Shown in pieces: positions 9,865 through 19,674 of a stretch of 64,000 bases of DNA. Under the pieces are notes generated by a model that was not told where the DNA came from, did no database searches, and saw only the letters and a list, made by a program, of their open reading frames with translations. A program made the position numbers and the translations under genes. The stretch comes from Paraburkholderia podalyriae (GTDB lineage Bacteria; Pseudomonadota; Gammaproteobacteria; Burkholderiales; Burkholderiaceae), in contig NZ_VZQQ01000007.1 of the NCBI RefSeq assembly GCF_014397785.1, positions 186,001 to 250,000 on the forward strand, read 5' to 3'. Within the stretch, counting starts at the first letter, position 1; each line of letters starts with the position of its first letter.

Positions 9865-11368
9865 GTGGAGTACTCCGGGCGAGGCGCGCGAGCAGCGCGG
9901 CGGCCTCGTCGATCGTCAGTTGCGGCGCGACGCATTGGCCGAAGCCGGGGCGGCCGTCGCGTCGATAAAGGTCGTAGCGGCCGGGCGCGACGGCGAGCAG
10001 CGTGTAGGGCGCGCGATGCGCGGCCGCGCACGAGCGCGGGCAGCCGCTCAGATGCACGTCGACGCCGGCGGGTAAGCACTCGGCGAGTCGCAGCGCGTCG
10101 CTCCTGGTGTCGGCGAGGCCCTTCGCGCAGCCGGCCGAACCGGCGCAGGCGATCACATGCGTGATGGCCTGGGCGGGATCGCAGGCGAGCTCGAGCGCGC
10201 TCAGCTTCGCGAGCACCGCGGGCACCGCTGTCGTCGCGATGTCGGGCAGCAGCACGCTTTGCCACGGCGTGGCGTGCAGCATGCCGTTGCCGTGTTGTTG
10301 CGCGAGCGCGGCCAGCTGGCGCAGCGTGGCCGCGTCGATACGGCCGAGCGACGGTTGGCCGCCGACGTGCCACGTGCCGTCGTCGCGCTGCGCGTGCGCG
10401 CCGAGCCGCAGCGACGCGTCGGCGGCGATGTGGCGCTGCCAGTGGCTCAGCGATGCGTCGCGCGCGAGCGGAAAATCGACGTAGCGTTGCGCGTGCCGCA
10501 GCAGCGCGTCGGCGGAGCGCGTGGCGAGCAGGTCGCGCATGCGGGTCGCGTCGGCGGCGGCGAGGTCGAGGAACGTGTGCAGCAACGCGCGCACGAGCTC
10601 GGGCACGCGCGACGGCGGCACGGCCGCAAGCGCGCCCGTGCCGTTGGCCTCGCGATGCTCGCCGACGCTTGCGTTGGTGCTGTTGGTTGCGGTCGCGCCA
10701 GCCGAACCCGGACACCCCGCGAGGCCGAATACGAAGCGCACACCCGCTTCGTCAGGCGACGCCGCGAACCACACGTCATGCGGATGATCGACTCGCGCGA
10801 GTTGTTCGCCGCCGTCGAGCAGCAGCGCGAATTTCGGCGACAACGCGACGAAGCGCGGGTCGCTTTGCAGCAGCGTGAGCAATGCTCCGCACAGCGGCGT
10901 CGTGTCGATCAGCGCGTGCGGATCGCGGCCGGCGGCGGGGCTGATCATCACGTTGCGCACGTCGTCGGCGCAACTGAGTGCGGTGGGGTCGGTGGTATGT
11001 GGGTGGTTCGCGGTGGCGTGTGCGGAAGAAAGCTCGGCAGCCGGCCCAAGCCCGGCGCGAATCAACGCCGCGCTCAACGCCGCTTCGTGTCCGCTGCGCA
11101 CGCCGCGCAGTTGCAGGTTCGCGCGATTGGTTAGCTCGGCGGCGCCGTTCGCGTGCCGTGTGCTGGCATCGGCGATCGCGCGTGCCTGTGTCGCGCTTAG
11201 CACGCCGCCGGGCAGTTTGATGCGGCAGATGCCGCCGTCGCGCGCGGGGACGATGCGCAGCAGCCCCGGACATGCCGAGGACCGCGGTGCCGTGACCGCG
11301 TGGGCCAAAACGGTGGGAGGCGAAGCTCGATTCAAGAGGACACCGGGTTTAGTGTCGCGCGACGGCAT
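9857..11368 (-). CDS. cobG: Precorrin-3B synthase (oxygen-dependent monooxygenase)
   Basis: This 503-residue protein has the sulfite/nitrite-reductase-like fold expected for CobG. The C-terminal half carries cysteine clusters CAGSAGC and CPRSC, which hold a 4Fe-4S centre in relatives. CobG uses molecular oxygen to hydroxylate precorrin-3A and form the gamma-lactone before ring contraction, so its presence marks the aerobic branch of cobalamin synthesis. It is longer than some CobG proteins, with an alanine-rich stretch of low complexity in the middle. It is the first gene of the leftward operon and diverges from cobL. Confidence 0.92.
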   Translation of the reverse strand: MPSRDTKPGVLLNRASPPTVLAHAVTAPRSSACPGLLRIVPARDGGICRIKLPGGVLSATQARAIADASTRHANGAAELTNRANLQLRGVRSGHEAALSAALIRAGLGPAAELSSAHATANHPHTTDPTALSCADDVRNVMISPAAGRDPHALIDTTPLCGALLTLLQSDPRFVALSPKFALLLDGGEQLARVDHPHDVWFAASPDEAGVRFVFGLAGCPGSAGATATNSTNASVGEHREANGTGALAAVPPSRVPELVRALLHTFLDLAAADATRMRDLLATRSADALLRHAQRYVDFPLARDASLSHWQRHIAADASLRLGAHAQRDDGTWHVGGQPSLGRIDAATLRQLAALAQQHGNGMLHATPWQSVLLPDIATTAVPAVLAKLSALELACDPAQAITHVIACAGSAGCAKGLADTRSDALRLAECLPAGVDVHLSGCPRSCAAAHRAPYTLLAVAPGRYDLYRRDGRPGFGQCVAPQLTIDEAAALLARLARSTPHA

Positions 11369-11680
11369 GGCTGCGGCCTCGCTTCATGCTGCCCGATGAG
11401 GGCCGGCGCGAACCGGGCGGCCGAACAGCGCTTCGGGCTGACCGTGAGCAAAGAAAGCGGCCATTATATCTTCAGGCTGCGGCCGCGGCGCCTGATTGTC
11501 GGCCATCGCGGGATGCCGCCGAGCCCGACGACATTGCGCCGCGCCGCGAACCCGCGGGGCGCATGGCGGCGGTATCATGCGGACTTTCGCAACCCGCCGT
11601 TCGACCCTGCGCGCAGCCGCATGCGTGACGCGGCGTGGCGCAATCGCTAAAGAATCGACGCAACCGATGAGGATGGATAG
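11369..11680. promoter_or_regulatory. Divergent cob promoter region, no recognisable cobalamin riboswitch
   Basis: About 310 bases separate the two diverging halves of the cobalamin cluster, so promoters for both should lie here. I looked for the conserved B12-box of cobalamin riboswitches on both strands and did not see a convincing match. The stretch is GC-rich and contains several short inverted repeats, none followed by a T-run. Overlapping frames inside it look like shadows and are not called. Confidence 0.5.
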
Positions 11681-12904
11681 ATGCCGGCATGGCTGACCGT
11701 AGTGGGCATTGGCGACGACGGCTTCGCCGGTCTGGGGCGGCCCGCGCGGCGTGCTTTGCTGGGCGCGGCGGTCGTGTACGGCGGCGAGCGCCATCTGGCG
11801 ATGCTGCCCGCGCGGCTCGCCGCGCGCCGCGCCGCGTGGCCGCGTCCGTTCGATCTGGCGCCGTTGCTCGCCGAGCGTCCGCACGCGGTGTGCGTGCTCG
11901 CGAGCGGCGACCCGATGCTGTTCGGCGTCGGCGCGACGCTCGCGCGGCAGTTACCGGCCGGCGAGCTGCGCGTGCTGCCCGCGCCGTCGTCGTTGTCGCT
12001 GGCGGCCGCGCGGCTCGGCTGGCCGTTGCAGGATGTCGCGACCGTGTCGCTGGTCGGCCGGCCGCTCGCCGCGCTGAATGCGCATCTGCATGACGGCGCG
12101 CGCCTGTTCGTGTTGAGCGCGGATGGAGGTACGCCGGCGGCGTTGGCGGCGTCGCTCGCTGCGCGCGGTTTCGGCGCGACCTGCATGACCGTGCTCGAAC
12201 ATCTGGGTGGCGAACGCGAACGGCGTGTCGATGGCCGCGCGGATCGATGGCCGGCCGGCGAGATGGCCGCGCTCAATCTGATCGCGCTCGACTGCCGCGC
12301 GTCCGCGCACGCGCCGCGTCTGCCGCTGACCTGCGGCTTACCCGACGACGCCTTCATCCACGACGGCCAGTTGACCAAGCGCGACGTGCGCGCGATCACG
12401 CTCGCGCGCCTCGCGCCCGCGCCCGGCGAATTGCTGTGGGACGTCGGCGCGGGCAGCGGTTCGATCGGTATCGAATGGATGCGCGCGCATCCCACGTGTC
12501 GCGCGATCGCGATCGAAGCGCACGAAGCGCGGCAGCGCTTCATCGAACAGAACCGCGATGCTTTGGGCGTGCCCGGGCTGCAACTCGTGGCCGGCCGCGC
12601 GCCGGACGCGTTACGTGGGCTGCCGGCGCCGCACGCGGTGTTTATCGGCGGTGGGGTGACGCAGCCGGACCTGCTCGACATCTGTTGGGCCCAACTGCGC
12701 GACGGCGGCCGGCTCATCGCGAACGCGGTGACGCTGCAAGGCGAGGCGGTGCTCGCCGCGTGGCGCGAGCGGCATGGCGGCACGTTGACGCGCATCGCGC
12801 TCGCGCACGCGCAAGCTCTCGGCGGCTTCGATACGTGGCGCCAGGCGTTGCCGATCACGCTGCTCGAAGTGACGAAACCCGCGCAACTGTCGACCGATTC
12901 GTGA
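11681..12904 (+). CDS. cobL: Precorrin-6Y C5,15-methyltransferase (decarboxylating), CbiE-CbiT fusion
   Basis: This 407-residue bifunctional enzyme combines a CbiE-type tetrapyrrole methylase (residues 1 to about 205, with ASGDPMLFG at 74-82) and a CbiT-type class I methyltransferase (about 222-407, with [10 protein letters not shown] leading to the SAM loop [10 protein letters not shown] at 254-263). It methylates C5 and C15 of dihydro-precorrin-6 and removes the acetate carboxyl group at C12. An AGGA lies upstream of the ATG. It is the first gene of the rightward arm and its stop codon overlaps the cbiD start by one base. Confidence 0.95.
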   Translation: MPAWLTVVGIGDDGFAGLGRPARRALLGAAVVYGGERHLAMLPARLAARRAAWPRPFDLAPLLAERPHAVCVLASGDPMLFGVGATLARQLPAGELRVLPAPSSLSLAAARLGWPLQDVATVSLVGRPLAALNAHLHDGARLFVLSADGGTPAALAASLAARGFGATCMTVLEHLGGERERRVDGRADRWPAGEMAALNLIALDCRASAHAPRLPLTCGLPDDAFIHDGQLTKRDVRAITLARLAPAPGELLWDVGAGSGSIGIEWMRAHPTCRAIAIEAHEARQRFIEQNRDALGVPGLQLVAGRAPDALRGLPAPHAVFIGGGVTQPDLLDICWAQLRDGGRLIANAVTLQGEAVLAAWRERHGGTLTRIALAHAQALGGFDTWRQALPITLLEVTKPAQLSTDS

Positions 12905-14004
12905 TGCGTGACGAGACCCCCGAACAACCGGCGCCGCTGCGCAGCGGCTATACGACCGGCAGTTGCGCGACCGCGACCTCGCTGGCGGCCGCGCGTCTGC
13001 TGCTGGCGGGCGAGCTCAGCGGGGTCGCGGAGATCGTGTTGCCGAAGGGCCAGCATGTGACCATGCGGCTCGCGTTCTGTCGTCTCGCCCCCATCGATGG
13101 CGAACGGGTTGCCGAAGCCGGCACGATCAAGGATGCCGGGGACGATCCCGACGTGACGCACGGCGCGCTCGTGTTCGCGCGCGTGCGCCTCGTGCCCGAG
13201 CCCGGTGTGAGCTTTCGCGCGGGGCCGGGCGTCGGCACGGTCACGCGCGCGGGTCTCACGCTGCCGGTCGGCGAGCCCGCGATCAACCCGGTCCCGCGCC
13301 AGATGATGACGCAGCACCTCGTCGAACTCGCCGCGCGCCACGCGTATCGCGGCGGCTTCGAAGTGACGATCGGCGTCGAAGGCGGCGAAGCGCTCGCGCT
13401 GAAAACGATGAACCCGCGACTCGGCATTGTCGGCGGACTGTCGATCCTCGGCACCACCGGCATCGTGCGGCCGTTTTCGTGCTCGGCGTATATCGCGTCG
13501 ATCCATCAGGGCATCGACGTCGCGCGCGCGAACGGCTATACGCATGTGGCCGCCTGCACCGGCAACGCGAGCGAGGACGCGATGCGCGCGCACTACGGCC
13601 TGCCCGATATCGCGCTGATCGAAATGGGCGATTTTGTCGGCGCGGTGCTCAAGCATATGAAGCGCGCGCCGGTCGAGCGTCTGAGCATTTGCGGCGGCTT
13701 CGGCAAGCTCAGCAAGCTCGCGGCCGGCCATCTCGATCTGCATAGCCGCAACTCGAGCATCGATCTCGAACAGCTCGCCGGCTGGGCCGCCGCGCATGGC
13801 GCCGACGCCGCGCTGCAAGCGGCGATGCGCGCGGCCAACACGAGCCAGCAGGCGCTCGCGCTCGCTCACGCGCGGCAGGTGCCGCTCGGCGATATCGTCT
13901 GTCAGCACGCTTTGGCCGTTGCTCGCGATATCGTGCCGCCGCAGGTCAGCGTCGAAATCTTCGCGATCGACCGGCAGGGCAACATCGTCGGAGTCGCGCG
14001 ATGA
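12904..14004 (+). CDS. cbiD: Cobalt-precorrin-5B C1-methyltransferase type enzyme
   Basis: This 366-residue CbiD family protein begins with the diagnostic [12 protein letters not shown] (13-24) and has the later [13 protein letters not shown] segment. CbiD methylates C1 after the two-carbon fragment has been released by CbiG. It is usually listed with the anaerobic pathway, but here it sits in a cluster with CobG, where it takes the place of CobF. The ATG at 12904 shares one base with the cobL stop (TGATG); a GTG three bases earlier is possible. The end overlaps cobK by four bases. Confidence 0.94.
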   Translation: MRDETPEQPAPLRSGYTTGSCATATSLAAARLLLAGELSGVAEIVLPKGQHVTMRLAFCRLAPIDGERVAEAGTIKDAGDDPDVTHGALVFARVRLVPEPGVSFRAGPGVGTVTRAGLTLPVGEPAINPVPRQMMTQHLVELAARHAYRGGFEVTIGVEGGEALALKTMNPRLGIVGGLSILGTTGIVRPFSCSAYIASIHQGIDVARANGYTHVAACTGNASEDAMRAHYGLPDIALIEMGDFVGAVLKHMKRAPVERLSICGGFGKLSKLAAGHLDLHSRNSSIDLEQLAGWAAAHGADAALQAAMRAANTSQQALALAHARQVPLGDIVCQHALAVARDIVPPQVSVEIFAIDRQGNIVGVAR

Positions 14005-14741
14005 CGCGCATCCTGCTGCTCGGCGGCACCGGCGACGCGCTGAAGATCGCGCGTCAACTCGGCCCCGCGCATGTGTACAGTCTCGCGGGACTGGGTAAGG
14101 TGCCCGACGACCTGGCGTGCGCGGTGCGTGTCGGCGGCTTCGGCGGCAGCGAGGGCCTTGCGCGTTACCTCGCGAGCGAAGCGATCGGCCTCGTGATCGA
14201 CGCGACGCATCCGTACGCGGCGCGGATCAGCGCGAATGCGGCACAGGCATGCCGCCTGGCGAGTGTCCGTTGCTGGGCGCTGCGGCGTCCAGCGTGGCAG
14301 CCGCAAACCGGCGACGACTGGCGCATGGTCGGCGACTGGCACGAGCTGATCGACGCGCTCGCGCCGTTCAGGCGGCCGCTTTTCACGCTCGGTCGCGAAC
14401 CGCTCGCGCATCTCGATGAGATTCCGCCGCATCAATTTTGGACCGTGCGCGTGCTCGATTCGCATCCGGACACGGCGCGCTCGCGCGTCCTCTCGGCGCG
14501 CGGACCGTTCACGCTCGACGGCGAACGCGCGCTGTTCGCGCTGCAGGCGTTCGACGTGGTCGTCAGCAAGAACAGCGGCGGCGGCGCGACCGAGGCGAAG
14601 CTCGAGGTCGCGCGCGAGCGTGGCTTGCCGGTGATCATGTTGCGACGGCCGCGGTTGCCCGCTGTCGATCGCGACTTCGCCACCGTTGCCGATCTTGTCG
14701 ATGCGTTGCGCCCAGGGGCGCATACCGATTCAGATAATTGA
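14001..14741 (+). CDS. cobK: Precorrin-6A reductase
   Basis: This 246-residue NADPH-dependent reductase of the CobK/CbiJ family reduces the macrocycle of precorrin-6A. The N-terminal [15 protein letters not shown] is the usual nucleotide-proximal opening, [10 protein letters not shown] lies near residue 70, and [15 protein letters not shown] near the C-terminus is a strong family signature. It starts inside the cbiD stop (ATGA). The gap to cobM is only 19 bases and holds that gene's ribosome binding site. Confidence 0.95.
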   Translation: MTRILLLGGTGDALKIARQLGPAHVYSLAGLGKVPDDLACAVRVGGFGGSEGLARYLASEAIGLVIDATHPYAARISANAAQACRLASVRCWALRRPAWQPQTGDDWRMVGDWHELIDALAPFRRPLFTLGREPLAHLDEIPPHQFWTVRVLDSHPDTARSRVLSARGPFTLDGERALFALQAFDVVVSKNSGGGATEAKLEVARERGLPVIMLRRPRLPAVDRDFATVADLVDALRPGAHTDSDN

Positions 14742-14760
14742 GCCAATCTCGGAGTGCTGA

Positions 14761-15489
14761 ATGACAGTGTTTTTTATCGGCGCGGGTCCGGGCGACCCGG
14801 AGCTGATCACGGTGAAAGGGCAGCGCCTCGTGCGCAGTAGCCCGGTGATCCTGTATGCGGGGTCGCTGGTGCCGGCGGCGGTGCTCGAAGGGCACAGCGC
14901 CGAACAGCTAATCAACACCGCGGAACTCGATCTCGACCAGATCGTCGCGTTGCTCGCGGCGGCGCACGCGAACGGGCAGCACGTCGCGCGCGTGCATTCG
15001 GGCGATCCGTCGCTGTACGGTGCGATCGGCGAGCAGATCCGCCGCTTGCGCGAACTGGGCATTCCGTATGAAATCGTGCCCGGCGTGACTGCGACGGCCG
15101 CGTGCGCGGCGGCGCTCGGTTGCGAGCTGACGCTGCCAGGCGTGTCGCAGACGCTGATCCTCACGCGCTATGCGAGCAAAACGTCGATGCCCGACGGCGA
15201 ACGGTTGGCCGATCTCGCGCGGCATCGCGCGACGCTGGCGATTCACCTCGGCGTGCGGCATCTCACACGCATCGTCGATGAATTGCGGCCGCATTACGGC
15301 GGCGCGTGTCCGATCGCGGTGATTTATCGCGCGAGCTGGCCCGACGAGGAGAAGATCACCGGCACGCTCGACGATATCGTCGCGAAAGTGCAGGGCAGCG
15401 CGATCGAGCGCACCGCGCTGATTCTGGTCGGGCAGGTGCTGGCAGCCGAAGGGTTCGCCGATTCGACGCTGTATGGGAAGGGCGGTTGA
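14761..15489 (+). CDS. cobM: Precorrin-4 C11-methyltransferase
   Basis: This 242-residue tetrapyrrole methylase has [11 protein letters not shown] (7-17) and HSGDPSLYG (about 80-88), both SAM-contacting loops of CobM/CbiF. It adds the methyl group at C11 of precorrin-4 to give precorrin-5. GGAG lies seven bases before the ATG. With this gene the window holds every activity between precorrin-2 and hydrogenobyrinate. The amidation, cobalt chelation and nucleotide-loop genes must be outside it. Confidence 0.95.
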   Translation: MTVFFIGAGPGDPELITVKGQRLVRSSPVILYAGSLVPAAVLEGHSAEQLINTAELDLDQIVALLAAAHANGQHVARVHSGDPSLYGAIGEQIRRLRELGIPYEIVPGVTATAACAAALGCELTLPGVSQTLILTRYASKTSMPDGERLADLARHRATLAIHLGVRHLTRIVDELRPHYGGACPIAVIYRASWPDEEKITGTLDDIVAKVQGSAIERTALILVGQVLAAEGFADSTLYGKGG

Positions 15490-15684
15490 CCGCGCCGTGA
15501 AAGCCTGCCAACTGTCAGTCAGCCGCGTGCGTTGTCGATCATAGTGTGACGCAGCGCGCGAACGGGCCGCCCGCCTGCTGGCAAAACGCGAAGGCGCGAA
15601 CACGCAAAAGTCCGCAAGTTCTGCACCGCCCCGCGCCGCGCAGACCGCTATCGTGGCGCTTGACGGTGTCGACGACGCTCTCGC

Positions 15685-16292
15685 CCATGGAGCGCTTCTG
15701 CACGTCGCCCGAAGCCGATGCGATCTGCTCGCCGCCCGAAGCCGCGAGTCTCGCGCACGAAGCGGGCGCGCCGGCGCTGACGGTGGAGAGGCTATCGGCC
15801 GAAGCGAACGCATCGCGTGCGCATTCGGGCGACTCGTATCGCGATCCGCGCATCAAGGCCGCGTTCGCGATTGCGCCGGCGCTCGGCGAGGCATTCAACA
15901 GCTCGTCGTTCAGGGAAGTGACGATTCCGGTCGCGCTGCTCGCGGGCGAGGCCGATACGACCGCGCCGGTCAACACCAACATTCACCGCATCGCGGGCTT
16001 CATGCCGCAAGCGACGGTGACGATGGTGTCGGGCGCGTCGCACTATACGTTCATGGATGTGTGCGAGCCGGCGGCCGTCGAGCGTCTGGCGCCGATCTGC
16101 AAGGACGGGCCCGGTGTCGACCGCGCCGCGATTCATGCGCGAACCGCCGCACAGGTGCGCGATTTCTTCGTGGCGACGCTGCCGGCAAGCGGGTCGTACC
16201 GCTCGCACACGCGCGCCGCTCACTACGCCGCGCGACTCGAACGCGTGAAGACAAGGCCGCGGGACATGAAGAGCGTAGTATCGGTATGTTGA
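15685..16292 (+). pseudogene. C-terminal remnant of an alpha/beta hydrolase (dienelactone hydrolase-like)
   Basis: An open frame from 15546 shows hydrolase-like sequence only from about 15685. It includes YRDPRIKAAFAIAPALG, then VTIPVALLAGEADTTAPV with the acidic triad residue, and GASHYTFMD with the histidine. The nucleophile elbow (GHSxGG) and everything before it are absent. The first 45 residues of the frame look random and probably come from non-coding or shifted DNA. The frame also runs on past the expected end (about 16190) into low-complexity sequence. I read this as a 5'-deleted gene. Confidence 0.65.
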
Positions 16293-16472
16293 GCGCGTCG
16301 GCGGCCCGCTGGAGGCTGTGCCGCGACGCATCAACGCGGCCGCGCGTGGCGGCCGGTCAGGCGTATGCACCTTGCGGAGAATGCGTGCTCGCGCCCGGGC
16401 AGTTGGCCAGCCGGCCAGTATGGGCACGACCATTGCGTATTCTGGTTTCCCTTTGACACATGGAGGACCATT

Positions 16473-16748
16473 ATGAGGATCGAATTCACCGGACGCCGGG
16501 AAGCGGTGGCTGCTGCGCGCGTCGCTTTCGAAGCCAATGTGGACGGGACGGACGTATGGTGCAGCGTGTCGCTCGACGCGCTCAATGACCATTTCGGCAA
16601 CGGCAACCTCGGCAACGGCAGCCCCTCGGCTCACGATCTGGTGGGAGCGTTCGAGGCGAACCGCGCCCGCATTGAAAATGCTACGCGGCGGGTGCTCGAA
16701 CGAAATGGGGGACGGTCCGTGGAACTCGAGACGCGCGACTTCGATTGA
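16473..16748 (+). CDS. DUF1488 family small protein
   Basis: The product has 91 residues. The stretch DGTDVWCSVSLDALNDHFG is the core pattern of DUF1488, small single-domain proteins of unknown role found widely in proteobacteria. A longer in-frame start at 16365 is unlikely because a clear GGAGG lies six to ten bases before the ATG at 16473 and the family begins with MRIEF-like sequence. A strong terminator lies about 140 bases downstream. Confidence 0.85.
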   Translation: MRIEFTGRREAVAAARVAFEANVDGTDVWCSVSLDALNDHFGNGNLGNGSPSAHDLVGAFEANRARIENATRRVLERNGGRSVELETRDFD

Positions 16749-16889
16749 GCGACCCGCTCGATTTCATCGGGTAAAGCCATTGCGGTCGCGGCGGAAAGGA
16801 CTCTTCCACCGTGGCGTCTGTATTCGCCGCGCCGGCGCGCCTACAGTTGTGCTGCACGCACCGATTCAGGTGAGTGAGCGAGAGAGTTG

Positions 16890-16919
16890 GACCCGGCTGC
16901 CGGCAGCCGGGTCTTTTTT
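16890..16919 (+). terminator. Rho-independent terminator
   Basis: A perfect ten-base-pair stem (gacccggctg pairing with cagccgggtc) around a ccgg loop is followed at once by six T residues. It is on the rightward strand after the DUF1488 gene and before the carbonic anhydrase gene, so it should end DUF1488 transcription. Confidence 0.92.
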
Positions 16920-17065
16920 ATGGCGCGTGCAAGCACGCCATGATTGCGCTGGCAATTCGCCGCAGGCGCGTCCGGCGCTTAGCACGGTGATTCGCGCGAC
17001 GATTGAAAGGCTGCGGTATAGTCGCGGCAATTTAAATCCGTCTCTTCGATTCTCTGGAGAATATC

Positions 17066-17701
17066 GTGCAGGAAATCATCGAAGGTCTGATCCGCTTTCA
17101 ACGCGAGGTCTTTCCGCAGCAAAGCGCGCTCTTCAAGCGTTTGTCGACCGCGCAGAATCCCAGCACGCTGTTCGTGACCTGTTCGGACAGCCGCGTGGTG
17201 CCCGAACTGCTGACGCAGTCCGAGCCGGGCTCGTTGTTCGTGATTCGCAACGCGGGCAACATCGTGCCGTCGTACGGCCCGGAACCGGGTGGCGTGTCGG
17301 CGACCGTCGAATATGCGATCGCCGTACTCGGCGTGACCAACATCGTGATCTGCGGCCATTCGAACTGCGGCGCGATGACCGCGATCTCGGCCTGCACGAA
17401 TCTCGAGCACATGCCGGCGGTCGCGAGCTGGCTGCGTCACGCGGATGCGGCGAAGGCGATCAACGCGTCGCGCCACTATGGCTCGGATGCGGAGCGTCTC
17501 GCGGCGCTGGTCGAGGACAACGTGATCGCGCAGCTCGCCAATATCCGCACGCATCCGTCGGTGGCGGTCGGGCTCGCGAACAGGACGCTGCGGCTGCATG
17601 GGTGGATCTTCAATATCGAAAGCGGCGACATGCTCGCGCTCGATGGGAAGACGGGGAAGTTTTTGTCGATTACGGCTAATCCGGAAATATATGCGGTTTG
17701 A
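17066..17701 (+). CDS. can: Beta-class carbonic anhydrase
   Basis: This 211-residue protein interconverts carbon dioxide and bicarbonate with a zinc ion. The ligands and catalytic pair are plain: CSDSR (39-43, with Cys39, Asp41 and Arg43) and HSNCG (98-102, with His98 and Cys101). The start is GTG, with GGAG eight bases upstream. The gene stands alone between the terminator at 16890 and the Fic remnant. It could equally be named cynT; no cyanase gene is nearby, so the housekeeping name is preferred. Confidence 0.93.
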   Translation: MQEIIEGLIRFQREVFPQQSALFKRLSTAQNPSTLFVTCSDSRVVPELLTQSEPGSLFVIRNAGNIVPSYGPEPGGVSATVEYAIAVLGVTNIVICGHSNCGAMTAISACTNLEHMPAVASWLRHADAAKAINASRHYGSDAERLAALVEDNVIAQLANIRTHPSVAVGLANRTLRLHGWIFNIESGDMLALDGKTGKFLSITANPEIYAV

Positions 17702-17843
17702 AGCGGGATCAAAGCGGGTTTTCAGGGGTATCCGTATTCTATTTCCCGGTTGACAGGCTAACTGTCCGGGTAATTTGGTGGAAAGGGTTAAGCCGCCATT
17801 GGCGATATACGGTTAGCGTAATGGACCTTAGTTCGAGAGAGGA

Positions 17844-18275
17844 ATGTCGAATCAAACTGTCGCGCTGCTGTTGACGATTGACGCTGACAAGGCGACGCTC
17901 GAGGCCGCGCGCCCGCTGCCGACCCACACCGTTGCGTCACTGCGCGAGAAGCTGACGCTGGAGTGGACGTATCACTCGAACGCGATCGAAGGCAACACAC
18001 TGACGCTGCGCGAAACCAAGGTGGTGTTGGAAGGCATTACGGTCGGCGGAAAGTCCCTTCGCGAGCACTTCGAGGCGACGAATCACCGTGACGCGATCCT
18101 TTACGTTGAGGAAATCGTCGCGAAGCATGAGGCGCTGAGCGAGTGGCAGATTCGCAATCTGCACTCGCTTGTCCGACCAGACGCCGACATTACCTGGGCG
18201 CCATTACGCGCAGCACGGGATGTCCGTCAACGTTCTTCAGCGGGAAAAATGCGTGATGGGTGGCGGGGTCGATAG
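17844..18275 (+). pseudogene. Truncated Fic family gene (N-terminal part only)
   Basis: The first 109 residues match the N-terminal half of Fic proteins. They include the autoinhibitory helix motif SNAIEGN (45-51), which fits the S/T-x-x-x-E-G/N signature of class II Fic enzymes, and the following TLRETKVVLEG segment. Similarity stops at LHSLV (about 18170), just where the converging beta-propeller gene ends. The catalytic HPFxxGNGR motif is missing, and the remaining codons to 18275 are antisense to that neighbour. A deletion has joined a Fic 5' end to the neighbouring gene's 3' end, and the product cannot be an active AMP transferase. Confidence 0.8.
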
Positions 18276-19236
18276 CGACCACGTGCGCGTTCGGCCCGAG
18301 CCGGCCTTCGCCGATTTTGGTGACATTCGAGCCTTTGACACTGAAGATGGAAACGATGCCGGCTTCCCCGGCCACATACAGCCTGCCCAGTGCCGGATCG
18401 AACGCGAGCACGTCCGGGTCTTTGCCGATGTCGAACGACTGCACGACCCGCCGTGCTCCCATATCGAACACGAGCAGCTTGTGGTTGCCCTGACAGGCGA
18501 CGAAGGCAAGCCGGTCAGGTGAATCGATCAACAGTCCATGGTTCTGTTGGGCTCCCGGGAGCGCATGACGGGCAACGATCCTGTCGATCGTCGGGTCGAT
18601 TTCAACGAGTTCGTTGCGTGTCTGAACACTGACGAAGATGTGATGCGATTGCGAATCGTATTGCGTATTGCCAACCTCGCCACCAAGCGGAATGGTCGCG
18701 ACACGCTGGTTGCTCTGGACGTCAACGACTGTCTCGGTGCCACCGGTCTCGTCTGATGCGTAGAGTTTATGCACGTCGGGCGCGTAAGCCATCCCGTCGG
18801 GGTAGTGTCCGCCAGGCATGCGTGCGACTATCTTGAGCGTTGCCTCGTCGATTGCGACGATCTCGTCCGTTCCAGTCGCCGAAGCGTATATGCGCGACAT
18901 GCCGGGAATGGCGAGCAGGCCGTGAACCGATGAAACGTCAGGAATTCGCCCGATCACGCTCGATGCATTCACATCAACGACAATCACCTCCCCGTCGCCG
19001 AGGTGTGCGATGAACAGCAGGTGGCGATCGGGATCGTAGCTTTCGTAGTCCAGCCGAGTCGCGCGACCCGGCAACGGGATATCGGCGACGTGCGCCAGCG
19101 GCAGGTTATTGATTCCCTCGTCCGCGGCAGCGTGCGGCACCGGATGGACCAGCCCGCCTGCAACGGCAGATAAAACGAGAAGGACGAGGTACGTCAGGAC
19201 GGCCGGGTGAAATCGGCTGCGTTGCAAGGTTTTCAT
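18190..19236 (-). CDS. YncE-like secreted beta-propeller protein
   Basis: This 348-residue protein has an N-terminal hydrophobic signal segment (about residues 12-27), then repeated blades of the YncE/40-residue YVTN type, such as VVDVNASSVIGRIPDV and VVDVQSNQRVATIPLGG. It is probably periplasmic. Such proteins bind ligands or act as scaffolds, and no enzymatic residues are evident. The ATG at 19236 is chosen over one at 19263 because GGGAGGG lies just upstream. The gene converges with the truncated Fic gene and overlaps its artificial tail. Confidence 0.85.
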   Translation of the reverse strand: MKTLQRSRFHPAVLTYLVLLVLSAVAGGLVHPVPHAAADEGINNLPLAHVADIPLPGRATRLDYESYDPDRHLLFIAHLGDGEVIVVDVNASSVIGRIPDVSSVHGLLAIPGMSRIYASATGTDEIVAIDEATLKIVARMPGGHYPDGMAYAPDVHKLYASDETGGTETVVDVQSNQRVATIPLGGEVGNTQYDSQSHHIFVSVQTRNELVEIDPTIDRIVARHALPGAQQNHGLLIDSPDRLAFVACQGNHKLLVFDMGARRVVQSFDIGKDPDVLAFDPALGRLYVAGEAGIVSIFSVKGSNVTKIGEGRLGPNAHVVAIDPATHHAFFPLKNVDGHPVLRVMAPR

Positions 19237-19674
19237 GAAACCCTCCCACGACATGATCGCCACCGCTACGCCGAGCCGCCGGCATCCTCGCCGCTACGTG
19301 TCGCGGCGCAGCAGGCGACAAAGTGATTGGATTCCCGGATTTGCCAGAGCAGGGCGCGCGAGTCACATGCGAGAGCGTGCGCGAGCGCGGGCATGATCCT
19401 GTTTCCAATTACCCATGCTCGCAGCACCCTCCATGCCGCCCGTCGTCGCCGTCCGCCCGAGCGCCGTACCTTTGCGCAGCGTCGCGCTGGTCCTGTTTGA
19501 ACAGAACAATGCCCGTCGATTTCGGACACATCCCCGACCAGATCCGCCGATTCCTCGGATGTTGGGTCTAAAAGGAAAACACTGTGATTCGGATCGCCCA
19601 CAATTTGATCCATGGGTCGGTCGGATGCGCGTGCGTGTTGGAATGGGGAGCGTGCCTTGTATAGCGAACCGAGA
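19237..19674. other. Intergenic stretch between divergent genes
   Basis: About 440 bases lie between the leftward propeller gene and the rightward DUF4148-tailed gene. I see no gene with a plausible ribosome binding site, no strong hairpin with a T-run and no repeat. Promoters for both flanking genes should be here. Confidence 0.4.

Noticed and set aside
11369..11680. Possible cobalamin riboswitch between the divergent cob arms
   Set aside because: No convincing B12-box or the expected paired elements were found on either strand by eye.
11647..13908. A 750-codon leftward frame opposite cobL and cbiD
   Set aside because: Very long but antisense to two well-defined cobalamin enzymes; composition is arginine/alanine/serine-rich as expected for a shadow frame.
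16749..16889. Possible small RNA ending at the terminator at 16890
   Set aside because: No promoter could be identified between the DUF1488 stop codon and the hairpin; the terminator is explained by DUF1488.
17750..17776. TTGACA upstream of the truncated Fic gene as a promoter
   Set aside because: The -35 box is perfect but the only candidate -10 (taattt) is at a 15-base spacing, so the call is too weak.
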